Assembly: GCA_016717145.1 (NCBI GenBank)
Contig: JADKGD010000002.1
Location: 341,167 to 405,166 of the forward strand
Direction: 5' to 3'
DNA length: 64,000 nucleotides
Source of the DNA: Saprospiraceae bacterium
GTDB taxonomy: Bacteria; Bacteroidota; Bacteroidia; Chitinophagales; Saprospiraceae
Shown: positions 27,495 to 37,422 of the stretch, piece by piece
Position numbering within the stretch: the first letter of the stretch is position 1
Layout of the letters: every line of letters begins with the position of its first letter
The notes under the pieces: model-generated
What the model saw: the letters and a program-made list of their open reading frames with translations, nothing else
Databases searched by the model: none
Told to the model about the DNA's origin: nothing
Translations under genes and position numbers: made by a program

Positions 27495-28334
27495 TTAGTC
27501 ATTAATTTTTGCATCCAATGAATACTTAAGTCCGGAGTGGGATAATAAAACAGCTTTAATCGAGCTAACAGATACCGGAGATTCTATCATTAGGGCAAGC
27601 GATTTTATCATCAGAAACCCACATTGTCATATGATCACCTTTTTTAAATACATTTCCCTCAACAACATCCGGGACCAATTTTAATGTGTTGAATGTTCCA
27701 AGGCTTTTTATATTTTTCTTTTCCTTACCAATGTAGGCAACATTAATAGGAAAAACTTCCTTGTCAAAAAACATTTTAACGCCTAACTGTTCTCCTTTTT
27801 TCATACCATCTGTTGAGATATTTCTCATATAATATAAATTAGATACCATGTCCTGCATGCATTGATCAAAGTGATGAAGCTGTGTTCTGGTTTGGTTTTT
27901 GAGGTACCATGAAAAGATAGTGCTATATTTCGGGACTGATCAAATGATATGCTATCATATACCCTATAGTTGCCTTCTTCAACTATACGTACAAAGTTGC
28001 TTGGAAATAATGTATTTTTATCTACTTTAGAGTAAAAATAATCATTTACCTTAAAGATGTGTTCATAAGCGGGATACGTCTTACCTATAGCTTTTATCTC
28101 ATAGTGGGTTTTTGACTCTTGCACTGTAAAAACAACTCTCCGCTGAATAACAAGTTTCCAATTGTAATACAATTTGTAGACTAATCGTTCACCGGTTTGG
28201 AAAGTGGCATTTTGACATATGGCAGACGTCATAATGAGTAAAGGGGAGTTGTTATTTTCTTTTATTTGAAAAGGCCGAAGAACCAATAAGAACCAAGGAA
28301 AATATACAATAATTACTATTTTAGAAAAAGGCAT
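27495..28334 (-). pseudogene. DUF3108 periplasmic protein, disrupted
   Basis: Two overlapping frames (28334-27825 and 27858-27565) share one DUF3108 protein: FQTGERLVYKLYYNWKLV near the start, VNDYFYSKVDKNTLFPSNF in the middle, then NLYYMRNISTDGMKKGEQ and GTFNTLKLVPDVVEGNVFKKG. A last frame change near 27585 leads to the end at 27495. DUF3108 proteins are exported beta-rich proteins of unknown role. The start lies seven bases after the stop of the flippase-like gene, indicating an operon. Confidence 0.72.
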
Positions 28335-28340
28335 CTTTAT

Positions 28341-29398
28341 TTATCTTTTTAAAATATTTTTAATATCAAAATCCATTAATATAACCAATCCAATCAATGA
28401 AGGAATGATAAGATTGATAAACCAAAGACCAAAGTTGCTACCAATGCAGTCATTTGATCAACACCTGACCAGACCATATCTTTATTGCCAGTTCGCCACG
28501 AGCTAAAACACTTAGGAATGCCGGCAAAGGGATACCAGTCTGAATCAGATATATGATGATATTCCGGCGCATATATTAATAAAACTAACGGTAACGCCTA
28601 AAAATACATAATACATAGGTATTGGCTGAAATACACGAGATCTGACCAATGAAAGAACAAGAACTTTATTCAAGGTTACATTGTCATACAAGTCAAGACT
28701 CTTCAACTTATTACGAAACTTCCCTACCAACCTTGAGCCCATGACTCGTTCGACGAAATGTACCACTTTTAGCAAATTATAGTAAACAAGTACAAACAAT
28801 ATGATTTGTACACTGACTGATACAATAAACGTAATATCCTCAGTGTAAGTAACACCAAAAATCATTTTAAGAAAAAAATAACTAAAGATTAAACCCCCCA
28901 TGACATTACAAAGATTTTGTGCGATGCTTTCCAAGTAAGGTTGCTGAAATAACTTCTGTCTTATAATCCGGATCTGACAACAGTAGCCTGCCGCCATATT
29001 CACCAACTCTGGCTGGTGTCACAATGCCTAAAGATATTCCTGCAAATACAGTTTTAGGGACGCAACAGGGGCACTTTGTGTGAGGGACATGGCGTCTGCC
29101 ATTTTACACTTTCAAGATACCAGTTTACGGGCATAAGAACAAACAAATTCCAAGGTATATTATGTTCCAGGATTGCTTACGTGTTTCCAGGACATAATGA
29201 TCGCTTCCAGACCCTTTCCATAAAAAATTGGTAATACAAAAGGGCTAAAAGAAGGATCAAAAGTAAAACCTTAATTAGGCGCGTCAGATTTGCCTGCCAT
29301 GGATAGGGTGCATTGTTAGAGTACAAGTAGGTATAATTTTTGTGGTTGTTGAGATGGTTTAAAAAATATATCGTGCTATCCATTTTCAAAGCTTTCAT
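28341..29398 (-). pseudogene. Flippase-like LPG-synthase transmembrane protein, disrupted
   Basis: Across frames the minus strand reads as a lysylphosphatidylglycerol-synthase TM family protein (UPF0104). It shows NLTRLIKVLLLILLLALLYY as the first span, VFAGISLGIVTPARVGEYGG near 29040 as the signature loop, a run of membrane spans at 28560-28960, and FINICAG then IPLPAFLSVLARGELAIKIW near 28500. It ends GLVILMDFDIKNILKR at 28341. At least three indels break it. Family members are multi-pass inner-membrane proteins thought to move or modify lipids. The 5' limit is approximate. Confidence 0.68.
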
Positions 29399-29429
29399 AT
29401 TTGGGATTTTATAAAATATGCTATCATGT

Positions 29430-32206
29430 AAACAGGAAGCTTTTTTAGTGATTGTCATATCACTGAAATGGAACCTGACAATATCCTTTTGCCATCAGAT
29501 GAAGAGAGTCAAAATATAAACATACACTCCGGCAATCGACTAAGTACTCTCAGGATTCCAACTTTGTGAGATATCATTAATAAATAATATGTCTTTACTA
29601 AAACAAGATTACCCCAGCGGTCAAAAATATCCATATTATAAGATGTAATATTCGAACCTTTAACAAAAAATATCCGTTTTCAGATGATGACTTAAGGTTT
29701 ATTATATTTGGTAAAAAGTAGAAGGGTTTTTGATATCTGACATCAACGGAAGTTGTGTCTGTACAACCATTAGAGTCTGAGGCAATAATAAAATATTTAC
29801 CTGAAGTAAGGTTATAAATAATGCTATTTGTATTATTTTTGCCAATCAATTTGCCTGAAACAACCGAGTAATCAAAATTTCAGGTGTATTTGCAGAAGTT
29901 GTAATAATAATAGAACCATTATTGTTCTGATCGTTGAGCGAAGGCTTATTTTCTGAAGCTGATATGTCGATGTAACTTACATAAATATTTTGTTCCAATG
30001 GCGATACACATCGGCCATCTTCTTTGGGCAAAAAAGTTAAAAGTTGGAGTCCTTTGAGGCTATCTGGAATAAAATAATTGGTGCCATTAATAACTTTAAT
30101 GCCATTTCCCAGCCATTGGCCATCAAATCCGTCTACATTTTCAGGAAGTGAAACTACTTCACCCGATTGGCATATCTCCTGAACAAAGTCCGTCAAAACC
30201 GGCACATAATTTTTTTTGATTTCAACTTCTGTGGAAAGTGAATAACTACATCCGTTTTCACTTTCAACTAAGGCTGTATATCGGCCTGTTTTAGATAATG
30301 TTGTGGGAATGATAGAAGGGGATTTAGTATTATTTTTAAATCCATCAGGGCCTGTCCATAAAAAACTTTTTCCCTCTGAAACACTAAGTCTAAGTGTGTC
30401 ACCTTCACAAATTGGGCTATTACTTGAAATGGTGCCAAAAACTAAAAAACGGATTTCAATTTCTTTTTTAATTGTACAATCACTTGTATTTATTTCTACA
30501 GTATAAATTCCGGCCATTGATGGATTACTATTCAAAATAACCGGATTTTGTATTAAAGATGAAAACCATTGCCCACCCCATTTATATGTCAATCCACCAG
30601 TTGCATTAAGAACAATACTAACACCCTCACATATTGGGCTGTTGCTAGAAGCAGAAACTGTGCTAATAGATTTTATGGTAATGCTTGCAGTATCCCGACA
30701 TTTAAACTCATTAACAACATTTACTTTATACATTCCAAACTGGGCACTGTTTATATTTGAAATTGTAGGGTTTTGAATATCAGATATAAATCCTGAAGGA
30801 CCCGACCATGAATAAGCTACCCCACCAGTTGCTGTCAAATTTAATGATGAACCTTCACAGAGCGGACTATTAGCTACAATTACTGCATTTGCCCTGCCAT
30901 CTCCTGCGCACCATCTTTTAAAATCGCCTCCGAAAATAAGGTTAGTATTTCCTCTGAAATTATATCCGGTTGAGCTCACATTTGTACTTTCTGAGAGAGG
31001 ACAAAATATTAGCATTGAGTTGGGAAACCCCTCTAATTTATTTTCCTGACAATACAGTCTTTTAACGTTAATAAGTGCGCCAAAATTTTCAGGAATTTCA
31101 CCGGTCAGGTTATTGTTTTGGAGATTTAAGTTAATAAGTGATTTAAGATTTCCAAAAGATGTCGGAATGGCCCCACTAAGTTGGTTAAATCCAACTAATA
31201 GACTAATAAGATTATTAAGATTACTAATTGATTCTGGAATGGATCCTGACAAATTATTATTGGATAAGTGTAAACTTACCAGATTAATTAGATTTCCTAT
31301 TGAAGTTGGAATGTTGCCGGTTAACATATTATCGTTTAACAAGAGCTTCTGGAGTTTTGTACAATTAGTAAGTTCATCAGGTATATTACCATTAAATATA
31401 TTCTTATTTAACCAGAGCTCTCTGAGATCAGTCAGATTTCCAAGTTCAACAGGAAGTATACCTGAAAGCTGATTTTCATCTGCATAAAAAGAAAAGAGAT
31501 TCATTAGACGGCCTAAAGTGTTTGGTAGTGTGCCACTAAGCTTATTTTGAGACAAAATCAAAGACTTTAGATTTGTCATATTACCCAGTTCGGAAGGTAT
31601 ATTTCCAGTAAGATTATTTTGGGAATGTAATAATTCTTCCAAATTATTCAGACTTCCTAAAGAAGGTGGAATTGGGCCATTAAAATTATTTTGGTGTAAA
31701 TGTAGTATGACCATTTCTGACAAATTCCCAAGCGAAGCAGGTATATTGCCACTAAAATTATTAAGACTCAATTGTAATTTAACCAAATTACTCATATTTC
31801 CAAAACCTTGCGGAAGAGGACCATTTATTTTGTTAGTTGTTAAATTTAATTCTACCAGAGAAGTCAATGCCCCCATTTGAACAGGTAGGTTACCACTTAT
31901 ATTATTATTCGTAAGATTGAGTATTTTTAAACTTTTAAGATCTCCGATTTCAGGAGGCAAACTACCATTCAATTTGTTGGATGGCATAATTAAAGATTCT
32001 ACGCACCCTGAAATATTAAGTTTTACACCATACCATGTAGAAATGTTTTGTCCTGGAACCAACCAATTAGTCTTATTTGTCCAAGTTGTCCCTAAGCAAG
32101 AATTAAAAATACTCACTAAAGCCAAAGAGTCAACATTTCGATTGCATTGGGCTTCATTTTTTAGTATGGAGGAAAAACAAAAAAAAATTAAAAGAAATTG
32201 TTTCAT
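29430..32206 (-). CDS. Plant-type LRR surface protein with gliding-motility C-terminal domain (frameshifted)
   Basis: A signal peptide (MKQFLLIFFCFSSI) is followed by about a dozen 24-residue leucine-rich repeats of the plant type (LxxLxLxxNxxSGxIPxxLGNL) up to about residue 400. Then come three Ig/PKD-like units each opening NSP(I/L)CEG, and a C-terminal segment with DIFDRWGNLV, the mark of the T9SS gliding-motility-associated C-terminal domain. The first frame ends at 29846; the A4 run 29874-29877 is one base short, and restoring it gives EIFDYSVVSGKLIGKNN into the next frame. Further lesions fall near 29640 and 29560, so the 3' end is approximate. It is probably a large adhesin secreted by T9SS. 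Confidence 0.75.
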
Positions 32207-32334
32207 AAATCTCAAGATAAAAGGTAGTTTAATATAAAAAGCAAATAAAGGGAAAAATCTATTTAATAACTAGACATAGTTGATTTTTATTTGCCTGAAT
32301 GTCATTTAAGTAGCATAAATAAAGAAATTAAAAA

Positions 32335-32361
32335 TGCCATGCTTAAGTTAAAAGCATGGCA
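32335..32361 (-). terminator. Rho-independent terminator
   Basis: TGCCATGCTT (32335-32344) and AAGCATGGCA (32352-32361) form a perfect 10-bp stem with a 7-base loop. On the minus strand it is followed by TTTTT, so it ends transcription from the gene at 32402-32947. Confidence 0.75.
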
Positions 32362-32401
32362 CGGAAACTCGAATTGTTTTGAGAAATTCAGTTATATTTA
32401 T

Positions 32402-32947
32402 TTAATTTTTGTTAATCCACCATCCCAACCAAGTTCCGCATAAAACCCAACCGACTATTGCATCTATTAAGGAAGGAATAGAATTGGTTTGAAACCAAAT
32501 GGTCATTGCATATTCTGTTGTTAGATATCCCACAAGACCTACAGCTAAACTTGCCATAATTGATGTTTGTACAGAAAGATTTGGAATTTTCATAAGTAAC
32601 CACATCAGCATCCAAACGGCGACAATATCTGCTAAAAGACCACGAAACATATTCATGCCCATTGACATATTCCAGGATTTATGATAAGAAATGGTAGCCC
32701 AAGGTTTTCCAGTCATATTGGACATATATTTTTCCTCTTCTTCTGACGATGCTTTTGGTGGCAAGCCTGGTAAGTAATATGATCCATCTTCCTTAATCTG
32801 ATTGCTAAGCATATTCATAATACTGTCTTGATTTTCGGTATATTTAGCTTCAGACCCATGGATATTCAGCATTGTCCACGATAAAGTCTGCCAAATAAAA
32901 ATGATAAATCCTCCAACAATTGTTCCGATAATTACTTTTGTGCTCAT
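32402..32947 (-). CDS. Multi-pass membrane protein, unknown function
   Basis: The product is 181 residues from ATG 32947; an upstream in-frame ATG at 32980 would add 11 residues. The first span is residues 5-22, followed by a soluble loop of about 70 residues rich in Met and charged residues (SSEEEEKYMSNMTGKPW), and then three more spans ending in a Trp-rich tail (WVLCGTWLGWWINKN). I do not recognise the family. It has its own terminator, with another small membrane gene upstream. Confidence 0.65.
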   Translation of the reverse strand: MSTKVIIGTIVGGFIIFIWQTLSWTMLNIHGSEAKYTENQDSIMNMLSNQIKEDGSYYLPGLPPKASSEEEEKYMSNMTGKPWATISYHKSWNMSMGMNMFRGLLADIVAVWMLMWLLMKIPNLSVQTSIMASLAVGLVGYLTTEYAMTIWFQTNSIPSLIDAIVGWVLCGTWLGWWINKN

Positions 32948-33047
32948 AATATTTAAATGTTTTAAAAGTGAATAAATCAAACGAATTAGGGGGGCAAAGT
33001 GTTAACAAAGGAAGTCAAAAACATCTATTGGTAAATATGTACATGTA

Positions 33048-33380
33048 TCAGCTATCATAAACCAAGCCCGGCTGCCACATGCTTAAAAGATTCGTTTCAC
33101 CAATATTGGCCCAAACGATTCCTGAAATAAAAACAAAAAATTCGGTATTTATTTTAATAAATTTTGTGACAATCCAAAAGGTAAAAAGGAAGCCAAATGT
33201 ATTGAAAAGCAGGATTTGACAAAGACTACCAGCATTTATACCAGTCCTAAAGGGGTCCAATCCTAAATGGTTAGTTATGATCAAATCATGGATCATAACT
33301 AATAATAATAAAAAAGCACATATACCACCATATATTACGGCTCGAATAATGACGACTGGAATTCTGGTTGTTGGACTCAA
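33048..33380 (-). CDS. Small membrane protein, unknown function
   Basis: The product has 110 residues and three predicted membrane spans (about 8-29, 52-70 and 77-96). The sequence between the first two, IITNHLGLDPFRTGINAGS, is polar. No family is recognised. It reads in the same direction as the preceding and following small genes. There is no clear promoter. Confidence 0.5.
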   Translation of the reverse strand: MSPTTRIPVVIIRAVIYGGICAFLLLLVMIHDLIITNHLGLDPFRTGINAGSLCQILLFNTFGFLFTFWIVTKFIKINTEFFVFISGIVWANIGETNLLSMWQPGLVYDS

Positions 33381-33581
33381 AAGATAATATTTGAATGTAA
33401 AAATAAAATATTATGTCAAAATGTAAAACTATTGTACAATTTTTTAAGGTTTTAGATATAAAATGCAGTATAAATAATCTTTTTTATATTTTAAGTATAT
33501 TTCTCTTATAACTAAAGGTAATATAAAATCGAAAATTTAAACTGTGATCTTACTCAAATGATAATATTTGTTTAAAAAATA

Positions 33582-33611
33582 AAGGCCGTCGTAACTTTAT
33601 ACGACAGCCTT
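33582..33611 (-). terminator. Rho-independent terminator downstream of the secreted protein gene
   Basis: AAGGCCGTCGTA (33582-33593) pairs with TACGACAGCCTT (33600-33611) with one internal mismatch. On the minus strand it is followed by TATTTTTT. Apart from this hairpin the 330-base gap 33381-33710 holds only AT-rich DNA in which I see no gene. Confidence 0.65.
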
Positions 33612-33710
33612 TAAAATCATTAAAGCCACATTATTTTTACACATGAAACCCAGTAATTCTTATTAACACCCTGAATTATTGGTTCACATGTTTTATAGAT
33701 TTTATATCGA

Positions 33711-34277
33711 TTATTTTGTAATCGTTTTATAGTAAGACCTACCGTCTACAATCATGTTTACAGTATAATCGCCGGAAGATAGTTTTGAAATGTTATACCT
33801 CTTGTTTACGACATTGTCATCCAGGATTTCTGAAAAGATGATATTGTTTGAGTCGTCATAAATATTTAATGACGCTTGTTTACCAAGTGTAAGCAAGTTG
33901 ACATCAAGATTTTTATTATTCCAGTTGATCACAGGTTTAAATGAAGTCTTAACTTCATTGGAAACTAACACCTCTGATCCGTCTATTTTGAAATTTTGGA
34001 CCGTGATTTTGAGCTCATTTGACATTTCAAGGGTGTACATACCATTAGGAAGATTTTTAAGGTTATACCTTCTTGCTGACTTAGCATTTTTTACAGTTTC
34101 ATCCAGTACAAGGGTTCCAGACTCATCTTTGATTTGCACATTGACTTTTTCAGAATTCCACTGTCCGGTCTGAATTAGAAGCATTTTTGCTTTGTCAGTA
34201 AGAATGGCAGGATTGCTGGCAGCAAAACCACCTACAGTAAATAATGACACTAAAAAGATTAAAATTTGAGTTTTCAT
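33711..34277 (-). CDS. Secreted repeat protein, DUF3244/T9SS-sorting-like
   Basis: The product has 188 residues with a signal peptide (MKTQILIFLVSLFTVGGFAA). The mature part holds two similar beta-rich units: VQIKDESGTLVLDETVKNAK, followed by RRYNLKNLPNGMYTLEM, and LNIYDDSNNIIFSEILDDN, followed by KRYNISKLSSGDYTVNM. The pattern is close to DUF3244 and to T9SS type A sorting domains (strand, then L-x-x-G-x-Y). Its function is unknown. A TACCTTTG box lies 43 bases upstream and a terminator follows, so it is a single-gene unit. Confidence 0.75.
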   Translation of the reverse strand: MKTQILIFLVSLFTVGGFAASNPAILTDKAKMLLIQTGQWNSEKVNVQIKDESGTLVLDETVKNAKSARRYNLKNLPNGMYTLEMSNELKITVQNFKIDGSEVLVSNEVKTSFKPVINWNNKNLDVNLLTLGKQASLNIYDDSNNIIFSEILDDNVVNKRYNISKLSSGDYTVNMIVDGRSYYKTITK

Positions 34278-34319
34278 GTTGAAAAAAATTTAAAAGATTA
34301 TTAAAACTTATTAACACTG

Positions 34320-34327
34320 CAAAGGTA
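34320..34327 (-). promoter_or_regulatory. Promoter -7 box of the secreted repeat protein
   Basis: TACCTTTG on the minus strand, 43 bases above the ATG at 34277. Confidence 0.45.
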
Positions 34328-34467
34328 ATAGTATAGCCAAGCTATAATCTACCTTTATATTTTCCTATATTGATGATATATTATCCCATAATGTTAAAAT
34401 AGGTTAAGGTTAAGTTAATTTAATACACAATATTAAATCAACGCAGTTTATTATACTGAAATGTATC

Positions 34468-34475
34468 TATATTTG
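34468..34475 (+). promoter_or_regulatory. Promoter -7 box of the second AraC gene
   Basis: TATATTTG ends 17 bases before the ATG at 34493. A weak TTTA lies 17 bases above it. Confidence 0.5.
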
Positions 34476-34492
34476 TATAAAATTCAGACAAT

Positions 34493-35392
34493 ATGATAAG
34501 GTCAAATAATTTGTCTCCGGCACTTGAGAAGATAGAGCCAGATTTTGGGCACTCATTTGCAATAAGAAAATTTGAAGACAACAACCCCAATCAGATACCA
34601 TTTTGGCATTTTCACCCTGAGCTTGAAATTGTATATATAAAGCATGGCAGTGGAAAAAGGCACATAGGCAATCACATTTCCTATTACAATGGAGGGGATC
34701 TTATTTTTATTGGACCAAATCTTCCCCATTATGGATTTACAGATAGGTTGTCAGACAGTAATTCTGAAATTGTAGTACAGATGAAAGAAGATTTTTTAGG
34801 TAAGGGATTTTTTAAATTGCCGGAAATGCAAGTTATTGATAATCTTTTTGAACGGTCTAAGTCAGGAATTTCTTTTTATGGAAATACAAAAGACGAAGTA
34901 GGTGCACGATTGAATAGCTTATTATATATGGATCAGTTTGATAAATTGACAGAATTTATCAAAATACTGTATATACTAGCTACTTCAAAAGAATTTACTA
35001 TACTTAATGCTTCAGGCATCGCCCTAATTGTACAAAATCAGGATACAAACCGAATAGATGCAATTTATAAATATGTACGAAATCATTTTACTGAAACTAT
35101 TCAATTAGATGGTATAGCGTCTCATGTTAATATGACAGTACCTTCATTTTGCAGATACTTTAAAAAAGTGACCAGCAAGACCTTTACTGAATTTGTCAAT
35201 GAGTTTAGAATTGTTCATGCATGTAAGCTCCTTAGCGAGGAACAGTTGTCGATAGCTGAAGTTTGTTTTGACAGTGGATTTAATAATTTTTCACACTTTA
35301 ATAAACTTTTCAAGGAAAAGACCGGTAAAAGTCCTAATGCATTCCGCAAAGAGGTAGAGAAAGTAGTATATGAAGATTTTTACCTTGGGTAA
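34493..35392 (+). CDS. AraC-family regulator with cupin sensor
   Basis: The product has 299 residues. An N-terminal cupin (residues 25-105, with FWHFHPELEIVYIKHGSG and GGDLIFIGPNLPHYGF) probably binds a sugar-like ligand. The C-terminal AraC domain at 195-290 has IQLDGIASHVNMTVPSFCRYF and IAEVCFDSGFNNFSHFNKLF as its two helix-turn-helix units. Regulators of this layout often control carbohydrate use, but no such gene is adjacent. It converges with the EamA gene with a 13-base overlap. Confidence 0.9.
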   Translation: MIRSNNLSPALEKIEPDFGHSFAIRKFEDNNPNQIPFWHFHPELEIVYIKHGSGKRHIGNHISYYNGGDLIFIGPNLPHYGFTDRLSDSNSEIVVQMKEDFLGKGFFKLPEMQVIDNLFERSKSGISFYGNTKDEVGARLNSLLYMDQFDKLTEFIKILYILATSKEFTILNASGIALIVQNQDTNRIDAIYKYVRNHFTETIQLDGIASHVNMTVPSFCRYFKKVTSKTFTEFVNEFRIVHACKLLSEEQLSIAEVCFDSGFNNFSHFNKLFKEKTGKSPNAFRKEVEKVVYEDFYLG

Positions 35393-36234
35393 TACAACTT
35401 TTCTCTTACTTCAATCCAATATAGCCTGAAGATCAGTCCAGCAATAATTACACTTCCGCCGATTACAGCCCAAAATCCAGGAGACTCACCATATCCTATG
35501 ACGACCCAAACTGGATTTAATATTGGTTCCAGCATAGAGATTAAAGAGCTCTCAATTGCTGGAAGATGTTTTTGACCTATAAGGAATAAAACAAAGCCCA
35601 ATCCTAACTGACCAAAGCCCAGGATCATCAAATAATAATTTTCTGTAGGCGTAGGCCAGGAACTTTCAATCATCCACGGAAGGGTAATAACACAAACGAT
35701 AAGATTACCTATAAAAATACCTCCAGGTAGGAACTCAGGTTTATTCATTTTCTGGGTTATTATCATTCCAGTCATAATAAAGCCTCCGGACAAGGCAATC
35801 CATATGCCATACCAATTGTCCGGCTTGGTAAATTGTTCTACAAAAAAGAGACACATCCCTAAAAAACAGATGATTACTGTAAAAATATTGATTTTTTTCA
35901 GTTTCGTTCTGATAAAGTATGGTTCCAGTAACAAAACTAATGCAGGTGCGGTATATTGTAGAAAAATGGCATTTGCTGCAGTGGTAAGTTTTGTAGATGT
36001 TACAAAAGTGATAAGCAAGGGAGCATAAAATAAACTTGATATTATCGAGAGCTTATTAAATTTTAAAAGTCCCTTTCCGTATACAAATACAAAAAGTAGT
36101 GCGGCATAAAAACTCCGGTAAAATAATATTGTCCATGCATTTTGCTGAAGTAGTTTTACAAAAAGACCTCCTGAACTCCATAGAATGGCAGCCAAAACGG
36201 TAACTAATATTGCCATTTTCCGTGAAGAATTCAT
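35380..36234 (-). CDS. EamA/DMT-superfamily transporter
   Basis: The product has 284 residues and ten hydrophobic segments in two EamA repeats of five. SSGGLFVKLLQQNAWTILFYRS near the start and LISMLEPILNPVWVVIGYGE near residue 235 are the matching blocks of the two halves. The family exports metabolites or drugs and also includes lipid carriers. Its ATG overlaps the TGA of pheS (ATGA at 36236-36233), so it is probably translationally coupled to pheS. Confidence 0.88.
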   Translation of the reverse strand: MNSSRKMAILVTVLAAILWSSGGLFVKLLQQNAWTILFYRSFYAALLFVFVYGKGLLKFNKLSIISSLFYAPLLITFVTSTKLTTAANAIFLQYTAPALVLLLEPYFIRTKLKKINIFTVIICFLGMCLFFVEQFTKPDNWYGIWIALSGGFIMTGMIITQKMNKPEFLPGGIFIGNLIVCVITLPWMIESSWPTPTENYYLMILGFGQLGLGFVLFLIGQKHLPAIESSLISMLEPILNPVWVVIGYGESPGFWAVIGGSVIIAGLIFRLYWIEVREKLYYPR

Positions 36235-37271
36235 CAGACTATGCCGACGAATTGCTTGAGAAACCTGGTATCATTTTCAAAAAGCTGTCTAATGTCAGTG
36301 ATCTTGAATTGAAGCATTGCTTGTCTTTCGATACCCATACCAAACGCAAAGCCGCTATATTCTTCAGGATCGATGCCACAATTAATAAGTACATTTGGAT
36401 CCACCATACCACAACCCAGGATTTCTAACCAACCTGTGCCCTTAGTAATTCTGTAATCATCTTCGTTTTTAAGTCCCCAATATACATCCATCTCTGCGCT
36501 AGGTTCTGTAAAAGGGAAAAAACTTGGTCGAAGCCTAATCTCTGTTTCAGCACCATACATTTCTCTGGCAAAGTATAATAAGGTTTGTTTCATGTCTGCA
36601 AATGAAACATTTTTGTCAATATATAAACCTTCTACCTGATGGAATTGACAGTGTGATCTGGACGAAATTGTCTCATTTCTATAGACTCTACCCGGTGCAA
36701 TAATCCTGATTGGAGGCTTCTGGGTTGTCATTAATCTCGCTTGAACTGATGAAGTGTGGGTTCGTAATAATTCTTTTGTTGAACCCTTAAGATAAAAGGT
36801 GTCCTGCATATCACGAGCCGGATGATCTTCGGGTGTATTCATGGCTGTAAAATTATACCAGTCATCTTCTATTTCACGCTCTTCAGCCACAACAAAACCT
36901 ATACGTTCAAATATCTGTATTATCCTATTTAATACAATAGAAACAGGATGTCTGGATCCTGCAGGTATTGGGGCGCAAGGAGCTGTCAGGTCCAGAAAAG
37001 TTCCGGACTGTACTTCATCCAACTCAAGGAGTCGAGATTTAAATGCCTCATATTTTTCTTCGGCAGCCTGTTTTACATCATTAAGTAACTGACCAAATTC
37101 TTTTTTACGGTCGTTTTCAATATGTTTGATTTCTCCAAAAAGACCTTTAATTTCATTTTTTGAACCTACATATTTAATTCTGAAAGATTCCAGTTCTACT
37201 GCATTTTCGATCTTTTCTTCTTTTATGATGGTCAATATATGCTGCACTCTGGCAAAAATATCTGCTGTCAT
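36234..37271 (-). CDS. pheS: Phenylalanyl-tRNA synthetase alpha subunit
   Basis: The product has 345 residues, the usual length. An N-terminal coiled coil for tRNA binding is followed by the class II catalytic core. Motif 2 is seen as RTHTSSVQARLM and RVYRNETISSRSHCQFHQ, the FPFTEPSAEMDVYW block shapes the Phe pocket, and motif 3 is GFAFGMGIERQAMLQF near the end. With PheT it forms the alpha2-beta2 enzyme that charges tRNA-Phe; pheT is not next to it. A TACCTTTG promoter box lies 29 bases upstream. Confidence 0.97.
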   Translation of the reverse strand: MTADIFARVQHILTIIKEEKIENAVELESFRIKYVGSKNEIKGLFGEIKHIENDRKKEFGQLLNDVKQAAEEKYEAFKSRLLELDEVQSGTFLDLTAPCAPIPAGSRHPVSIVLNRIIQIFERIGFVVAEEREIEDDWYNFTAMNTPEDHPARDMQDTFYLKGSTKELLRTHTSSVQARLMTTQKPPIRIIAPGRVYRNETISSRSHCQFHQVEGLYIDKNVSFADMKQTLLYFAREMYGAETEIRLRPSFFPFTEPSAEMDVYWGLKNEDDYRITKGTGWLEILGCGMVDPNVLINCGIDPEEYSGFAFGMGIERQAMLQFKITDIRQLFENDTRFLKQFVGIV

Positions 37272-37299
37272 ATTGTGATGTTTATGAAATTATGGAATG

Positions 37300-37307
37300 C
37301 AAAGGTA
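37300..37307 (-). promoter_or_regulatory. Promoter -7 box of pheS
   Basis: TACCTTTG on the minus strand, 29 bases above the pheS ATG. Confidence 0.5.
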
Positions 37308-37378
37308 TAAAATCGTCCGGTAAATGTCTTTATTTTTTATTCTGTCTGCCTTAAAAGATTAAGTATCCTAAAGAATAT

Positions 37379-37386
37379 TAATTTTG
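37379..37386 (+). promoter_or_regulatory. Possible promoter -7 box of the O-antigen-ligase-like gene
   Basis: TAATTTTG matches TAnnTTTG and is 36 bases above the GTG start at 37423. Confidence 0.35.
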
Positions 37387-37422
37387 ACATTCCGTTAAAT
37401 AGATTTTGGAAAGCAATAATAA

